Both the position numbers and the translations under genes were made by a program. A DNA stretch of 64,000 nt from Vibrio sp. 05-20-BW147 (GTDB taxonomy: Bacteria > Pseudomonadota > Gammaproteobacteria > Enterobacterales > Vibrionaceae): NCBI RefSeq assembly GCF_013369385.1, contig NZ_SZTO01000005.1, positions 124,001-188,000 on the forward strand, read 5' to 3'. This document shows positions 8,084 to 17,219 of the stretch, piece after piece (position 1 is the first letter of the stretch; each line of letters begins with the position of its first letter). The notes below the pieces were generated by a model that was given only the letters and a program-made list of their open reading frames with translations, was not told the DNA's origin and did no database searches.

Positions 8084-10123
8084 ATGCACTCGCAACATTT
8101 GATGCAGATCCGCAGCAAACTGTCACAATCCATCGTCGAGCTACAAAGGGGCATGCTGCACGAGCACGATTGGCATCAAACCATCGCTCAATACCAAAAC
8201 GCATTTTCTCGCCAAACAGGCTGGCTCGATGCGCCGCTTGCAGACGCTGAGCAAGACGGAGAGCGTATTTTTGCCTATTTGCAGCGCGTATTGCTGCTCG
8301 CTTGCCAACACTACCAACGACCTTGTGCCTCGATTTTGGAAACGATTGAACAAGCGTTGGCGCACTGGTATCGACACAATCCAACCCACTGGAACTGGTG
8401 GTGGAATCAAATTGGCAAACAGCGACTACTGGGGCCCATCGCTTTGCTGCTCAGCGATGCGCTCTCGCCAGCATTGCAGCAAAAATTGATGGATGATCTG
8501 CCCGCCCAAGCGAGCATGACGGGGGCGAACAAAGCCGATCTGGCGAATGGGGTGGCGTATCGTGCATTGCTTGAAAACAATCAAACTCGCTTTGCCCAAG
8601 CCATGGCCGATATCGCTGACACTATCGTGTTGACGCAAGAGGAGGGCATTCAAGCCGATTTTTCTTACCAACAGCATGGGCCGCAATTACAAAACGGCGG
8701 TTATGGTGAATCTTTCCTAAATGTCGCTTTGCCGTGGGTGTATGCGGCGGCTGACACCTGCTTTCGCTTTTCAAGTGATCAGCAACGTTTACTGCTCAGC
8801 TATTTCTTACAAGGTTCGATGTGGATGACGCGTACCGGTCGCTGGGATTACAACGTGTGTGGCCGAGCCATCGCCAAGCCCGATTTGGAGAAACCGCACA
8901 GTCGCGCGTCTTTGAAAGTGCAAGTGACCATGCTGATGGCGCTGTTTCCTCAACATCGCTTGCCACTCGAAAGTTACCTCGCGCACCTTGATGGCCGTGC
9001 GTATCCCTTTGCGGGGTTTAAACACTTTTGGCGCTCAGACTATTCTGCCATGGTGAACCATCGCTTTTCGGTGACGGTGAAAACCAATTCGCGCCGCACC
9101 AAGCCGATTGAAACGGGCAATCAAGAGAACTTACTCGGTTTCTGGCTCGGTTTTGGCAGCATGAACATCAGCGTGACGGGCGACGAATACCACGATATTT
9201 ATCCTTACTGGGATTGGGCAAAAATCCCTGGGGTTACCTCACCCAGCGTGGCCATGCCCGCGCACGAATGGGGGCGCATCGAGCAAAACACCGAGTGGAC
9301 TGGCGGCGTCAGCAATGGTCGATGGGGGATAGCCAGCTTTGAGTTGGATGTCCAGCAAACTCAGGGTTTGAAATCGTGGTTTTTCTGTGGTGATGCCATT
9401 GTGGCGCTGGGGGCAGGCATTCGTTCTGAACATCAAAGCCCCATCGTTACCGCTATCAATCAATGCCATGCGCAAACGCCTGTTTTTCACCAGAATGAGA
9501 ATGGGGTGGAGCGGTGTGATGGTGTTGCCGTTCAAGGTTGGCTTCATCATGCCAATGTCGGTTATCTGCTGGGCGAGGGTAAGGCGTATTTGCGTTGCGA
9601 TGAACAACAGGGCAGTTGGCAAAAAATTAATGCGCATTTGAGTGATGAAAAAGTTGCTGGCAAGGTGTTTAGCCTGTGGATTGAACATGGCGTACGGCCG
9701 CATGACGCCGGCTATCACTACACACTGTTACCGGGAGCGACACTGGCGAAAACCCAACAGTATGCCGCTCAACCCGAAGCGCAAGTGCTGCATAATTTGC
9801 CTCAGTTGCAAGTGGTTCAGTTTCGTCATGAAGTCGGCTGTGTGTTTCGCCAAGCCGGCCGCCTAGAGCTGGCGAGCTTCGCTCATCAACCCGCTTTTGC
9901 GTTGGAAGTGGACAAACCCTGTTTGCTACTTTGTGAGCGCACATCGGTTGGCTTTCGTTTGGCTCTGTCGACGCCGGGCAGAGCCGACAAGGTGCAGATC
10001 ACCTTGCATCAAGGCGGTCAAACGTTCGCAGTGACCATCGAAACCTCGGCGCTGCCTGATAAGTTGGGCGAAAGCGTGCTGGTGGATATCGAAGCGGAAC
10101 CGAGTATGGCACGCGATAGCTGA
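8084..10123 (+). CDS. Polysaccharide lyase family 8 protein (hyaluronate/chondroitin lyase type), apparently cytoplasmic
   Basis: 679 residues. The alpha domain carries NWWWNQIG (about residue 103), a counterpart of the PL8 NWW-WEIG motif, then QQHGPQLQNGGYGESF (about 197-211) holding the expected catalytic His and Tyr, the NHRFSVTVKTNSRR region near 325, and QENLLGFWLGFG plus YWDWAKIPGVT near 346-380, which are diagnostic for PL8. PL8 lyases cut hyaluronan, chondroitin or xanthan by beta-elimination. Unlike most PL8 enzymes no signal peptide is visible from either candidate start (ATG 8072 or 8084; 8084 has AAGGAG 12 bp upstream). It may therefore act inside the cell on imported oligosaccharides, feeding the GH88 enzyme (inference). 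The exact polymer cannot be told. Confidence 0.8.
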   Translation: MHSQHLMQIRSKLSQSIVELQRGMLHEHDWHQTIAQYQNAFSRQTGWLDAPLADAEQDGERIFAYLQRVLLLACQHYQRPCASILETIEQALAHWYRHNPTHWNWWWNQIGKQRLLGPIALLLSDALSPALQQKLMDDLPAQASMTGANKADLANGVAYRALLENNQTRFAQAMADIADTIVLTQEEGIQADFSYQQHGPQLQNGGYGESFLNVALPWVYAAADTCFRFSSDQQRLLLSYFLQGSMWMTRTGRWDYNVCGRAIAKPDLEKPHSRASLKVQVTMLMALFPQHRLPLESYLAHLDGRAYPFAGFKHFWRSDYSAMVNHRFSVTVKTNSRRTKPIETGNQENLLGFWLGFGSMNISVTGDEYHDIYPYWDWAKIPGVTSPSVAMPAHEWGRIEQNTEWTGGVSNGRWGIASFELDVQQTQGLKSWFFCGDAIVALGAGIRSEHQSPIVTAINQCHAQTPVFHQNENGVERCDGVAVQGWLHHANVGYLLGEGKAYLRCDEQQGSWQKINAHLSDEKVAGKVFSLWIEHGVRPHDAGYHYTLLPGATLAKTQQYAAQPEAQVLHNLPQLQVVQFRHEVGCVFRQAGRLELASFAHQPAFALEVDKPCLLLCERTSVGFRLALSTPGRADKVQITLHQGGQTFAVTIETSALPDKLGESVLVDIEAEPSMARDS

Positions 10124-10135
10124 ACCGAAAACCAG

Positions 10136-10167
10136 ACAAAAAAACGCCCTGTGATAAACAGGGCGTT
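10136..10167 (-). terminator. Terminator for the ABC exporter (stem shared with the PL8 gene)
   Basis: AACGCCCTG/CAGGGCGTT hairpin between convergent genes. On the minus strand it is followed by seven Ts, so it mainly terminates the ABC gene; the plus strand has only a weak T run. Confidence 0.75.
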
Positions 10168-10190
10168 GATTTGATGGTATTTAACGGCGA

Positions 10191-12050
10191 TTAAGCGATT
10201 TGGCTCTCTTCCATTTCTGGGCAGTCGTCGGCAAGAAAACCGCCGGTTTGGTGTGCCCACAACTGCGCATAAATACCGTTGTTTTGCAGCAGCTCTTGGT
10301 GCGTGCCTTGCTCAACAATATTGCCTTTATCCAGCACGATCAGGCGATCCATCTGTGCAATGGTCGACAAGCGGTGAGCAATGGCAATCACGGTTTTGCC
10401 TTGCATCAGCTCGTTCAAGCTTTCTTGGATGGCCGCTTCCACTTCCGAGTCGAGGGCTGAGGTCGCTTCATCCAGCACCAAGAGTGGCGCGTCTTTGAGT
10501 AGCACGCGAGAAATCGCGATGCGCTGACGTTGACCTCCCGAGAGTTTCACCCCGCGCTCACCCACTTGCGCATCGTAGCCGACGTTGCCAAACGGGTCGG
10601 TGAGGGTCTCGATAAACTCATGCGCGTGCGCTTGCTTGGTGGCGCGCAACAGCTCTTCTTCACTGGCATCCGGATTACCATAAAGAATGTTCTCGCGAAT
10701 CGAGCGGTGCAGCAGTGAGGTGTCTTGCGTCACCATACCAATTTGCGCACGCAGCGAATCTTGCGTCACCTCAGAGATGGTTTGGCCGTCGATCTTGATC
10801 TTGCCGCTCTCCACATCGTGGAAACGCAGCAGCAGGTTAACCAGCGTTGATTTGCCCGCGCCAGAGCGCCCCACTAGGCCAATTTTCTCACCCGGTTTGA
10901 TGTGCAAATTGAGATGGTTAATCACGCCTTTGTTTTCACCGTAGTGGAAACTCACGTCGTCAAACTCAATGCCGCCTTGTTTCACTACGAGCTCAGTGGC
11001 CTGTGGTTTGTCTTGAATATCAATCGGTTTGGACAGCGTTTTCATGCCATCAACCACCGTGCCCATGTTTTCAAATAGTGAACCCACTTCCCACATGATC
11101 CACATCGACATCCCGTTGATACGCAACGCTAAACTCACGGCAATGGCAATCGCGCCAATGCTGATCGCACCGCCTAACCAAAGGTGGATGGAGAGCGCAC
11201 CAATCGAAAACACCAGCACATAGTTGGTCACCTGCACCGCGATATTGAAGCCCGTCACCAAGCGCATTTGACGATGAACCGTGTCTAAGAACTCGCGCAT
11301 GCCGCTTTCGGCATACTCGGTCTCGCGTTTGCTGTGCGAAAACAGTTTCACCGTTTGGATATTGGTGTAGCTGTCGACAATGCGACCAGTCATGGTAGAG
11401 CGGGCGTCTGCTTGCGCTGAAGCGACATCTTTGAGCTTAGGGACAAAGTAAACTTGAATGCCGATGTAGATCAGCAGCCAAATCACCATCGGCACCATCA
11501 AACGCCAGTCGGCCGCCGCGAGCATCACAATGATGCTGGTGAAATAGACGGACACGTAAACAAACACGTCCATGGTTTTCATCACCGATTCACGCACCGC
11601 CAACGAGGTTTGCATCACTTTGGTGGCGACACGTCCAGCAAAATCATCTTGATAGAAGTTCAAGCTTTGATTAAGCAAATAGCGGTGCGCCAACCAGCGG
11701 ATCGACATCGGGTAGTTGCCCAGCAGACTTTGATGCACCAGCAGTGAGTATCCAACGATCAGGGTTGGCATCACCACTAAAAGTATCACGCCGTAATAAA
11801 TCAGCTCACTTTGGTTTTGCTCAAGGAACGTTTGTGGATCGCTGTTGCTCAGCCAGTCGACAAGTTGTCCCATGGCACCAAACAACGACACCTCGACAAT
11901 CGCGACGATGGTAGACAGCAATGACATCAAAATCAGCGGTTTTTCAAACCCACGAGTGTAGTGGCGGCAAAAAGCCAGTAACCCTTCGGGTGGTTGTTCC
12001 GGCGTTCCGGCCGGAAACGGATTGGTAAAACTTTCAAATCGTTTAAACAT
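10191..12050 (-). CDS. ABC transporter, fused membrane and ATPase domains (MsbA/multidrug-exporter type)
   Basis: 619 residues from the ATG at 12050, which has AGGAAG just upstream; a longer frame from 12080 is less likely. The N-terminal half has about six hydrophobic segments (exporter-type transmembrane domain). The C-terminal ATPase domain has Walker A GRSGAGKST, Q-loop TQDTSLL, signature LSGGQRQR, and Walker B LLVLDEATSALD. Such homodimeric or heterodimeric exporters move lipids or drugs out through the inner membrane. It stands alone, convergent with the PL8 gene, so the context does not suggest a substrate. Confidence 0.88.
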   Translation of the reverse strand: MFKRFESFTNPFPAGTPEQPPEGLLAFCRHYTRGFEKPLILMSLLSTIVAIVEVSLFGAMGQLVDWLSNSDPQTFLEQNQSELIYYGVILLVVMPTLIVGYSLLVHQSLLGNYPMSIRWLAHRYLLNQSLNFYQDDFAGRVATKVMQTSLAVRESVMKTMDVFVYVSVYFTSIIVMLAAADWRLMVPMVIWLLIYIGIQVYFVPKLKDVASAQADARSTMTGRIVDSYTNIQTVKLFSHSKRETEYAESGMREFLDTVHRQMRLVTGFNIAVQVTNYVLVFSIGALSIHLWLGGAISIGAIAIAVSLALRINGMSMWIMWEVGSLFENMGTVVDGMKTLSKPIDIQDKPQATELVVKQGGIEFDDVSFHYGENKGVINHLNLHIKPGEKIGLVGRSGAGKSTLVNLLLRFHDVESGKIKIDGQTISEVTQDSLRAQIGMVTQDTSLLHRSIRENILYGNPDASEEELLRATKQAHAHEFIETLTDPFGNVGYDAQVGERGVKLSGGQRQRIAISRVLLKDAPLLVLDEATSALDSEVEAAIQESLNELMQGKTVIAIAHRLSTIAQMDRLIVLDKGNIVEQGTHQELLQNNGIYAQLWAHQTGGFLADDCPEMEESQIA

Positions 12051-12385
12051 AACGCTTCCTAAAAATAACGACGCCCACACTGCCAGAAGGTGCGGGTAAA
12101 AAAAGAAGTGGTGGAAGGGCGAAAAGTAGTCTAACGGATTGATGGGCTAAATGTAACCAGTTGGTTATCACTTTGCGGCATATCCTAAGGGATTTCTCAA
12201 CCTTATCGCGATGAAGTGTGCAGTGAAGTTGCAATATATAGCAATGGTGACCATAAAAATTACTGACAAATGCCTTTTATGCGGTAATTATTACTTTTCC
12301 CCGTGTCGGGAAAGCTGAAATTCAGTAAAAACAGAGTTAACAATAAATTTACAATCTGCCTTATCTAGTGATAAGGAATGAACAG
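12051..12385. other. Intergenic region between divergent ABC exporter and CtlX-like gene
   Basis: 335 bp without a supported gene. It must hold both divergent promoters. The half near the plus-strand gene is AT-rich. A GC-rich stretch near 12080 gives the leader of the ABC gene. No clear operator or riboswitch was recognised. Confidence 0.5.
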
Positions 12386-13363
12386 ATGCTGTTACCGAAT
12401 GAGACAATACGACCTCAGCTTGATGCGACCCAAAATGCAGACTGTGTGGTAATGGTGCCGCCAAAAGAGTTTCGCTTTAATGAAGAAACCGCGCGTGACA
12501 ACGAATTTCAGAATCAGATCGCTCTCTCTCAGGAAGAGGTGAGAAGCAAAACACTGGCCGAATTCCGCGCAATGGTGAGCAAACTTCGTCAGGAAGGGGT
12601 GCAAGTGGTGGAGTTTGACTACCCTGAATCGGACATTGCGACCCCCGATGCGGTATTCCCCAACAACTGGTTTAGCACCACGGCGGAAGGGGGCTTTTAT
12701 ACCTTCCCGATGGCGTGTGAAAACCGCCGCGAAGAAGTGCGCCCACAAGCTCTGATTGAAGCACTGACGGCTGCTGGCCGCGAAGTGCATCGCCAAGATT
12801 CTTTGACTGATTACGTGACGGAAGAGGCTTTCTTGGAAAGCACTGGCGTGATGGTGATTGACCATCTGAATCGCACCATTTATGCCGCATTGTCGCAGCG
12901 TTGTGATCGCCTCGTATTGGAAGAGTACGCCAAACGCATCGGTTACGAGCGTGTGATCTCCTTCCAAACCCTGTTGCCATCGGGAAAACCGATTTACCAC
13001 ACCAACGTAATGATGGCGATTGGTGAGCAATTTTGTGTGATTTGCGATGAAGTGATCCCGGAATTTGAGCGCCGTTTCGTATTGAAATCACTGGCCAAAG
13101 ACAAGCAGGTGATCTCCATTTCTATTGAGCAGATGAACCGTTTTTGCGGCAACATCCTGCAACTGGAAACGGTCAATGGCAGCAAAGTGATCGCGATGTC
13201 GCAATCGGCTTATGATGCGTTTTCAGAAGCGCAGCGCAATCAACTGGCAACGCACGGTAAGCTGCTGCCGTTTGACGTGACGACCATTGAAGACATAGGC
13301 GGCGGTTCAGTACGCTGCATGCTTGGGGAAGTCTTTTTACCCAAACGCAAAGCGGTGTTGTAA
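12386..13363 (+). CDS. ctlX: Amidinotransferase/dimethylargininase-fold hydrolase, CtlX-like
   Basis: 325 residues of the arginine-deiminase/DDAH superfamily. The DAVFPNNWFSTT motif (about residues 90-101), the active-site region YHTNVMMAIG (His) and the C-terminal GGGSVRCMLGEVFLP with the nucleophilic Cys are visible. The CtlX group has been linked to citrulline use, where it removes the ureido group; other members act on arginine derivatives. ATG 12386 has AAGGA 10 bp upstream and is preferred to GTG 12368. It is monocistronic with its own terminator. The fold and catalytic residues are certain; the exact substrate is not. Confidence 0.8.
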   Translation: MLLPNETIRPQLDATQNADCVVMVPPKEFRFNEETARDNEFQNQIALSQEEVRSKTLAEFRAMVSKLRQEGVQVVEFDYPESDIATPDAVFPNNWFSTTAEGGFYTFPMACENRREEVRPQALIEALTAAGREVHRQDSLTDYVTEEAFLESTGVMVIDHLNRTIYAALSQRCDRLVLEEYAKRIGYERVISFQTLLPSGKPIYHTNVMMAIGEQFCVICDEVIPEFERRFVLKSLAKDKQVISISIEQMNRFCGNILQLETVNGSKVIAMSQSAYDAFSEAQRNQLATHGKLLPFDVTTIEDIGGGSVRCMLGEVFLPKRKAVL

Positions 13364-13386
13364 ACACCAAACGACATCGTTTCATC

Positions 13387-13414
13387 GCGCAGAGCCTTTG
13401 CTCTGCGCTTTTTA
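13387..13414 (+). terminator. Rho-independent terminator after ctlX-like gene
   Basis: GCGCAGAGC/GCTCTGCGC 9-bp stem with a 4-nt loop followed by TTTTT. Confidence 0.88.
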
Positions 13415-13562
13415 TTGGTGTATTTGAGATTCTTATTCTCTTCCCTACACTGTGAAATGGGATGGTTCGTCCTCTAGATTGTGGTAAAGTCCGCGCCTGC
13501 GTTTTTTAGCGCAGTGTGACTGTTTTTACTGCCTCTTCAACCAAAAGCACAAGGTTAAGCTA

Positions 13563-14804
13563 ATGCCATTTTCTACTCTCTCTTTGAGTTCTGAGCTGAT
13601 TCACGCCCTGCCAAAAGACTTCAAGAAGCCGACCGATATTCAAGTGTTGGCCATTCCTGAACTGTTGGCTGGTCAAGATCTATTGGCTTTGGCAAATACG
13701 GGCAGCGGCAAAACTCTTGCTTATGGTTTGCCTTTGTTGGAAAAGCTAGGTGTCAATCCAGAGCAAAAAGCGCTGATTCTGGTACCAACGCGCGAGCTGG
13801 CAACGCAAGTGAGCGAGGCGATCAACCAAGTTGGTCAAGCTCTTGGTCTCAATGCGGTGTGTTTGTGCGGTGGGGTTGATAAAGAGCAGCAACTGCAAGC
13901 ACTAGCGACAAACCCTCACATTCTTGTGGCGACAACCGGCCGTTTGGTTGATCTGGCAAACAACGGTTTAGACTTAAGCAATGTCCATTATCTGGTGTTG
14001 GATGAGGCGGATCGTCTGTTGGATATGGGCTTTTGGCCTGACGTGCAAAATATTGCAGGGCTGATTTCAAACCAGCGTCAAACCGCAATGTTCTCGGCAA
14101 CCTTTTCTGATGAGTTGAAGGGTAAAGCGAAGCTGCTTATGCAGGCACCAAAGCAGGTGGCAGCGCATCAAGAAAACAGCACCAACCAAGATATTGCTGA
14201 AACGCTGTACCTCGTCAACAAAGGCAGTAAAACCAAGGCATTGATTGAACTGATTCAAAAAAACGCGTGGACTCAGGCGTTAGTCTTTATTGGCGCGAAA
14301 GAGAACGCCGATGGTTTGGCGAAGAAGCTGAATAAAGCGGGCATCTCAACCAATGCGCTGCACGGTGACAAGAGCCAAGCAGAGCGAGAAGAAGCATTGG
14401 CGCAGTTTAAGTCCGGGCAAACACAGGTGCTGATTGCCACCGATCTACTGGCGCGCGGCATTCACATTGAACAACTGCCCGTGGTGATCAACTTTGAACT
14501 GCCGATGCATGCGGAAACTTATGTTCACCGAGTAGGGCGTACCGCCCGAGCAGGTGAGCAAGGCGTGGCGTTGTCATTGGTTTGCCACGGCGAAATGGAC
14601 GCACTCAGCGCGATTCGTCACCTCACTCAACGTGAGTTACCAGTGCAAGATCTGGAAGGGTTCCCAGTCACAGACAAACCGTCGACAGGCGAGAGCAAAC
14701 GCGCGCCACGCGACAAAAAAGCCAATCGCCGCACGCAAAATAAAAAGAGCGTTAAGCAGTTTCAAAGTAAGGTGAAGCGGCCAACTGCTCACACCCCGAA
14801 GTAA
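13563..14804 (+). CDS. DEAD-box ATP-dependent RNA helicase
   Basis: 413 residues. Motifs in order: Q motif FKKPTDIQ, motif I ANTGSGKT, Ia PTRELATQ, II VLDEADRLLDMGFWPD, III SAT, then in the second RecA domain DLLARGIHIEQLPVVINFELP and VI VHRVGRTARAG. The last about 40 residues are basic and low in complexity, as in RhlE-type helicases, and probably bind RNA. These proteins remodel RNA during ribosome assembly or decay. Start has AAGGTTAAGCTA upstream. It has its own terminator and no operon partner. Confidence 0.92.
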   Translation: MPFSTLSLSSELIHALPKDFKKPTDIQVLAIPELLAGQDLLALANTGSGKTLAYGLPLLEKLGVNPEQKALILVPTRELATQVSEAINQVGQALGLNAVCLCGGVDKEQQLQALATNPHILVATTGRLVDLANNGLDLSNVHYLVLDEADRLLDMGFWPDVQNIAGLISNQRQTAMFSATFSDELKGKAKLLMQAPKQVAAHQENSTNQDIAETLYLVNKGSKTKALIELIQKNAWTQALVFIGAKENADGLAKKLNKAGISTNALHGDKSQAEREEALAQFKSGQTQVLIATDLLARGIHIEQLPVVINFELPMHAETYVHRVGRTARAGEQGVALSLVCHGEMDALSAIRHLTQRELPVQDLEGFPVTDKPSTGESKRAPRDKKANRRTQNKKSVKQFQSKVKRPTAHTPK

Positions 14805-14835
14805 CGGATGCCGTGACTTAACACAATGGCAAAAT

Positions 14836-14869
14836 AAGTAAAACCACCGGCATGGTGGTTTTACTTTTT
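14836..14869. terminator. Bidirectional terminator
   Basis: Perfect 13-bp stem AAGTAAAACCACC/GGTGGTTTTACTT with a 5-nt loop, followed by Ts on the plus strand. It lies between the helicase and the convergent lipoprotein gene. Confidence 0.85.
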
Positions 14870-14948
14870 GGGTATCGCAAAAAAGATGGCCACTAAAACG
14901 AACCCGTCTCACTGCGCCATCAAGACTGCGTCAGACTTGCTGAGGGAC

Positions 14949-16823
14949 TTAAAGCGATGGCGGCGTTGGCTTCTCGGCGTTGTCGATAATCAGCTGAGCG
15001 GCTGTGGCATCGAACAGATAGTCGGTTTCAGCGTCGTCGTCTTGCTCAACAAAGTGGGTCACTCGAACAAAACCTTCGACCTCTGCCAAGTACAGCTTGT
15101 TATCATCTTGGTTGAAGTTGCTCCAAGTGGTTTCTTCGGCAATCGAATCGGGCACACTGACTTCACGCAGTGTCTCGCCATGCTGAGTGATGTCACGCCA
15201 TGCCCCCTTATCAGCGTATTGAGTAAAGCTGTCATGCCAGTCATCGCTTCGTGAGTAATAGATCACGGTTCCATTGGCCAATAGTTGTGCAAATACCAGA
15301 CCGTCATTCAGACCCGCCATGGGGATCAGATCGACAGAGTCTTGTGTACCTTGACGACTGTTTGCATTGGTTGCGACCGTATCCGCCAAAGAAGTAATCC
15401 ACGTATCTTGTTGGTTCTTGATCGCACTGATGCCATTACACATCTGTTTCAATGTGGAATAACGATCGCTGCCATCGTCTTTACACCAACTGCCTCTGTT
15501 GAAGCTATAGAATCCGCCTTCTAAGTTCTCAGATGACACTATGTAAGCATAAGTGTTAGCAGGGAAGTTCAAATCTTGTGGTGTCACACTTGCCCAAACG
15601 TCATCATCGGCACTTTTCTTAAGCACTGTGCTCACGTTCAAGCCGCTGAGGTCCATTTTTTTGGCCGAGACTTTTGCATCCTTCACTGTGTTATTGGTTT
15701 GAAGAATAATTGAGCCATCCTCATTAAGGACAATCTTAACAATCGCGTCGCTCTCCGCTTCCCATCCGTCTTTGTCGAGAATCAATTGCTCGGTGTTTGT
15801 CATGTCGGTGACTGGGATGAAGGTATGGGTCGTGTTATCAAGTTCATATTCTTGATCAACCACTTGATTATTTTTGTCCAGCTTAACTAAACCAAAGCTA
15901 AGGCTGGTTGTGTCATCGCTTTTCTCTCCAGCAAACCAATGCAAGCTTTCTGTCAACATCAACTCTGCGAGGTTCGTTTCAGCCGCACTTTTTGCTGCTT
16001 CGTTGATGCTCACCTTGTCTTTTAGGTTTGCACCATTGATGCCGATGTGCTGGGTATCAATGTCTTGTCCTATTTTGATTGGGTCAAAATTTTCACCAGC
16101 ATTGTCTACGCTCGTGACAACATTCGAGATCGTTTTGAGCACTTCCTCTGCAATCAATGACGTCAGTTTCTCGACACTAATGCCGGCCCCAGAGGCGGCT
16201 TCTTCTAACTTATCGGTGTTTTCAGCCATGATGGTGGCAGTCACTTGGGCGATGCGATGCAGTCTTGCGAACTCTTGCTGATTCGCAGTATTTGCTGCTT
16301 GTGGGCTTTTACCTTCCACATAGTCGGCGGCCAAATCCAGCTTCGTTCCTAGCTTGGCTTGCACAGCGGCTTTTGCTTTTTCAAGCGTCAGGCCATTTTC
16401 AATTTCGTTTTGCACCAGCGTGGTTAATGGGCTGACAAAGTGAGAACCAGGAGGTGCAGTGAGGCGGTAGCTCTTGGTGAGAGGCGCGTCACCGTAGTCA
16501 GCATCTTTAGTTTGACCTGCAATGACTTCAATCAACACACTGCCAGTGGCAATTTGCTCAGGGGTCAAATTGTTTAAGGTGAACTCGCCATTATCCCCTG
16601 TGATGGTGGAAGGTTCATCACTATCACAGGTTTTATTGGCATTGAGGTCCAAACACGCATTTGCGCCAATAAGGTAGCCATCGGCAGCTCGGGCGGTCAG
16701 TGATGATTGAGTATGAGTTTTATCAATAATCGTAGCGTCTTTGTCTTCGCTGCTGCACGCTGCCAATGTCAAAGCAACCGCTATAGCCAATATCGAACGT
16801 TGAGGGCTCATCGTTAATTTCAT
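14949..16823 (-). CDS. Large outer-membrane-type lipoprotein of unknown function
   Basis: 624 residues. The signal peptide ends in a lipobox (ALTLAAC, Cys about residue 22), followed by SSEDKD, so lipidation and retention in the outer membrane are likely. Just after comes DGYLIGANACLDLNANKTCDSDEP, a Ca-binding-like DxNxNxxCD loop at the head of a carboxypeptidase-regulatory-like beta domain that is common in Vibrio and Shewanella lipoproteins, then TGDNGEFTL. The rest is rich in Asp, Glu, Thr and Asn and has no catalytic motif I recognise. The ATG at 16823 is chosen; the TTG immediately before it is not needed. It is monocistronic. Function is unknown. Confidence 0.75.
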   Translation of the reverse strand: MKLTMSPQRSILAIAVALTLAACSSEDKDATIIDKTHTQSSLTARAADGYLIGANACLDLNANKTCDSDEPSTITGDNGEFTLNNLTPEQIATGSVLIEVIAGQTKDADYGDAPLTKSYRLTAPPGSHFVSPLTTLVQNEIENGLTLEKAKAAVQAKLGTKLDLAADYVEGKSPQAANTANQQEFARLHRIAQVTATIMAENTDKLEEAASGAGISVEKLTSLIAEEVLKTISNVVTSVDNAGENFDPIKIGQDIDTQHIGINGANLKDKVSINEAAKSAAETNLAELMLTESLHWFAGEKSDDTTSLSFGLVKLDKNNQVVDQEYELDNTTHTFIPVTDMTNTEQLILDKDGWEAESDAIVKIVLNEDGSIILQTNNTVKDAKVSAKKMDLSGLNVSTVLKKSADDDVWASVTPQDLNFPANTYAYIVSSENLEGGFYSFNRGSWCKDDGSDRYSTLKQMCNGISAIKNQQDTWITSLADTVATNANSRQGTQDSVDLIPMAGLNDGLVFAQLLANGTVIYYSRSDDWHDSFTQYADKGAWRDITQHGETLREVSVPDSIAEETTWSNFNQDDNKLYLAEVEGFVRVTHFVEQDDDAETDYLFDATAAQLIIDNAEKPTPPSL

Positions 16824-17219
16824 CAATATAAATCTCTTTTTCTATCACGCTCGCTTTGATGGGCGAACGCTATTCATTGTTTCCTTCAATGGAACTGGAC
16901 GATAACAAAACTTTTATTAACAAACCTATCAGCGATCAAATTTCATTGCCCAGATTTCGCAACGCGAAGTTTTTCGTATGTATTTTGCGAGTCACGTCGC
17001 AATGTTCAGGAAGTTAACCTACTGATGTATAGGCGAAAGTTTAACCAGTGCTAGTGAGGGAGTGCGTTTTACTTGGGGGCTAAAGAGATGCCTGCCATTG
17101 TTTTTGATTGTTTTGTCGTTGGAGGCTCAAACATCACAAATCTTGATCTTCTTCCCACCGGTTTGGCAAATCACAACTATGTTTAATTTATCTTTTCATG
17201 CATCAGTGAGGATATGTTC
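16824..17219. other. Intergenic region upstream of lipoprotein and chemoreceptor genes
   Basis: 396 bp between divergent genes. No open frame with a ribosome site and no strong repeat was seen. It should hold both promoters; none could be assigned with confidence. Confidence 0.5.

Noticed and set aside
10141-10167. Strong plus-strand terminator for the PL8 gene
   Set aside because: The T run lies on the minus strand; the plus strand has only GATTTG after the stem.
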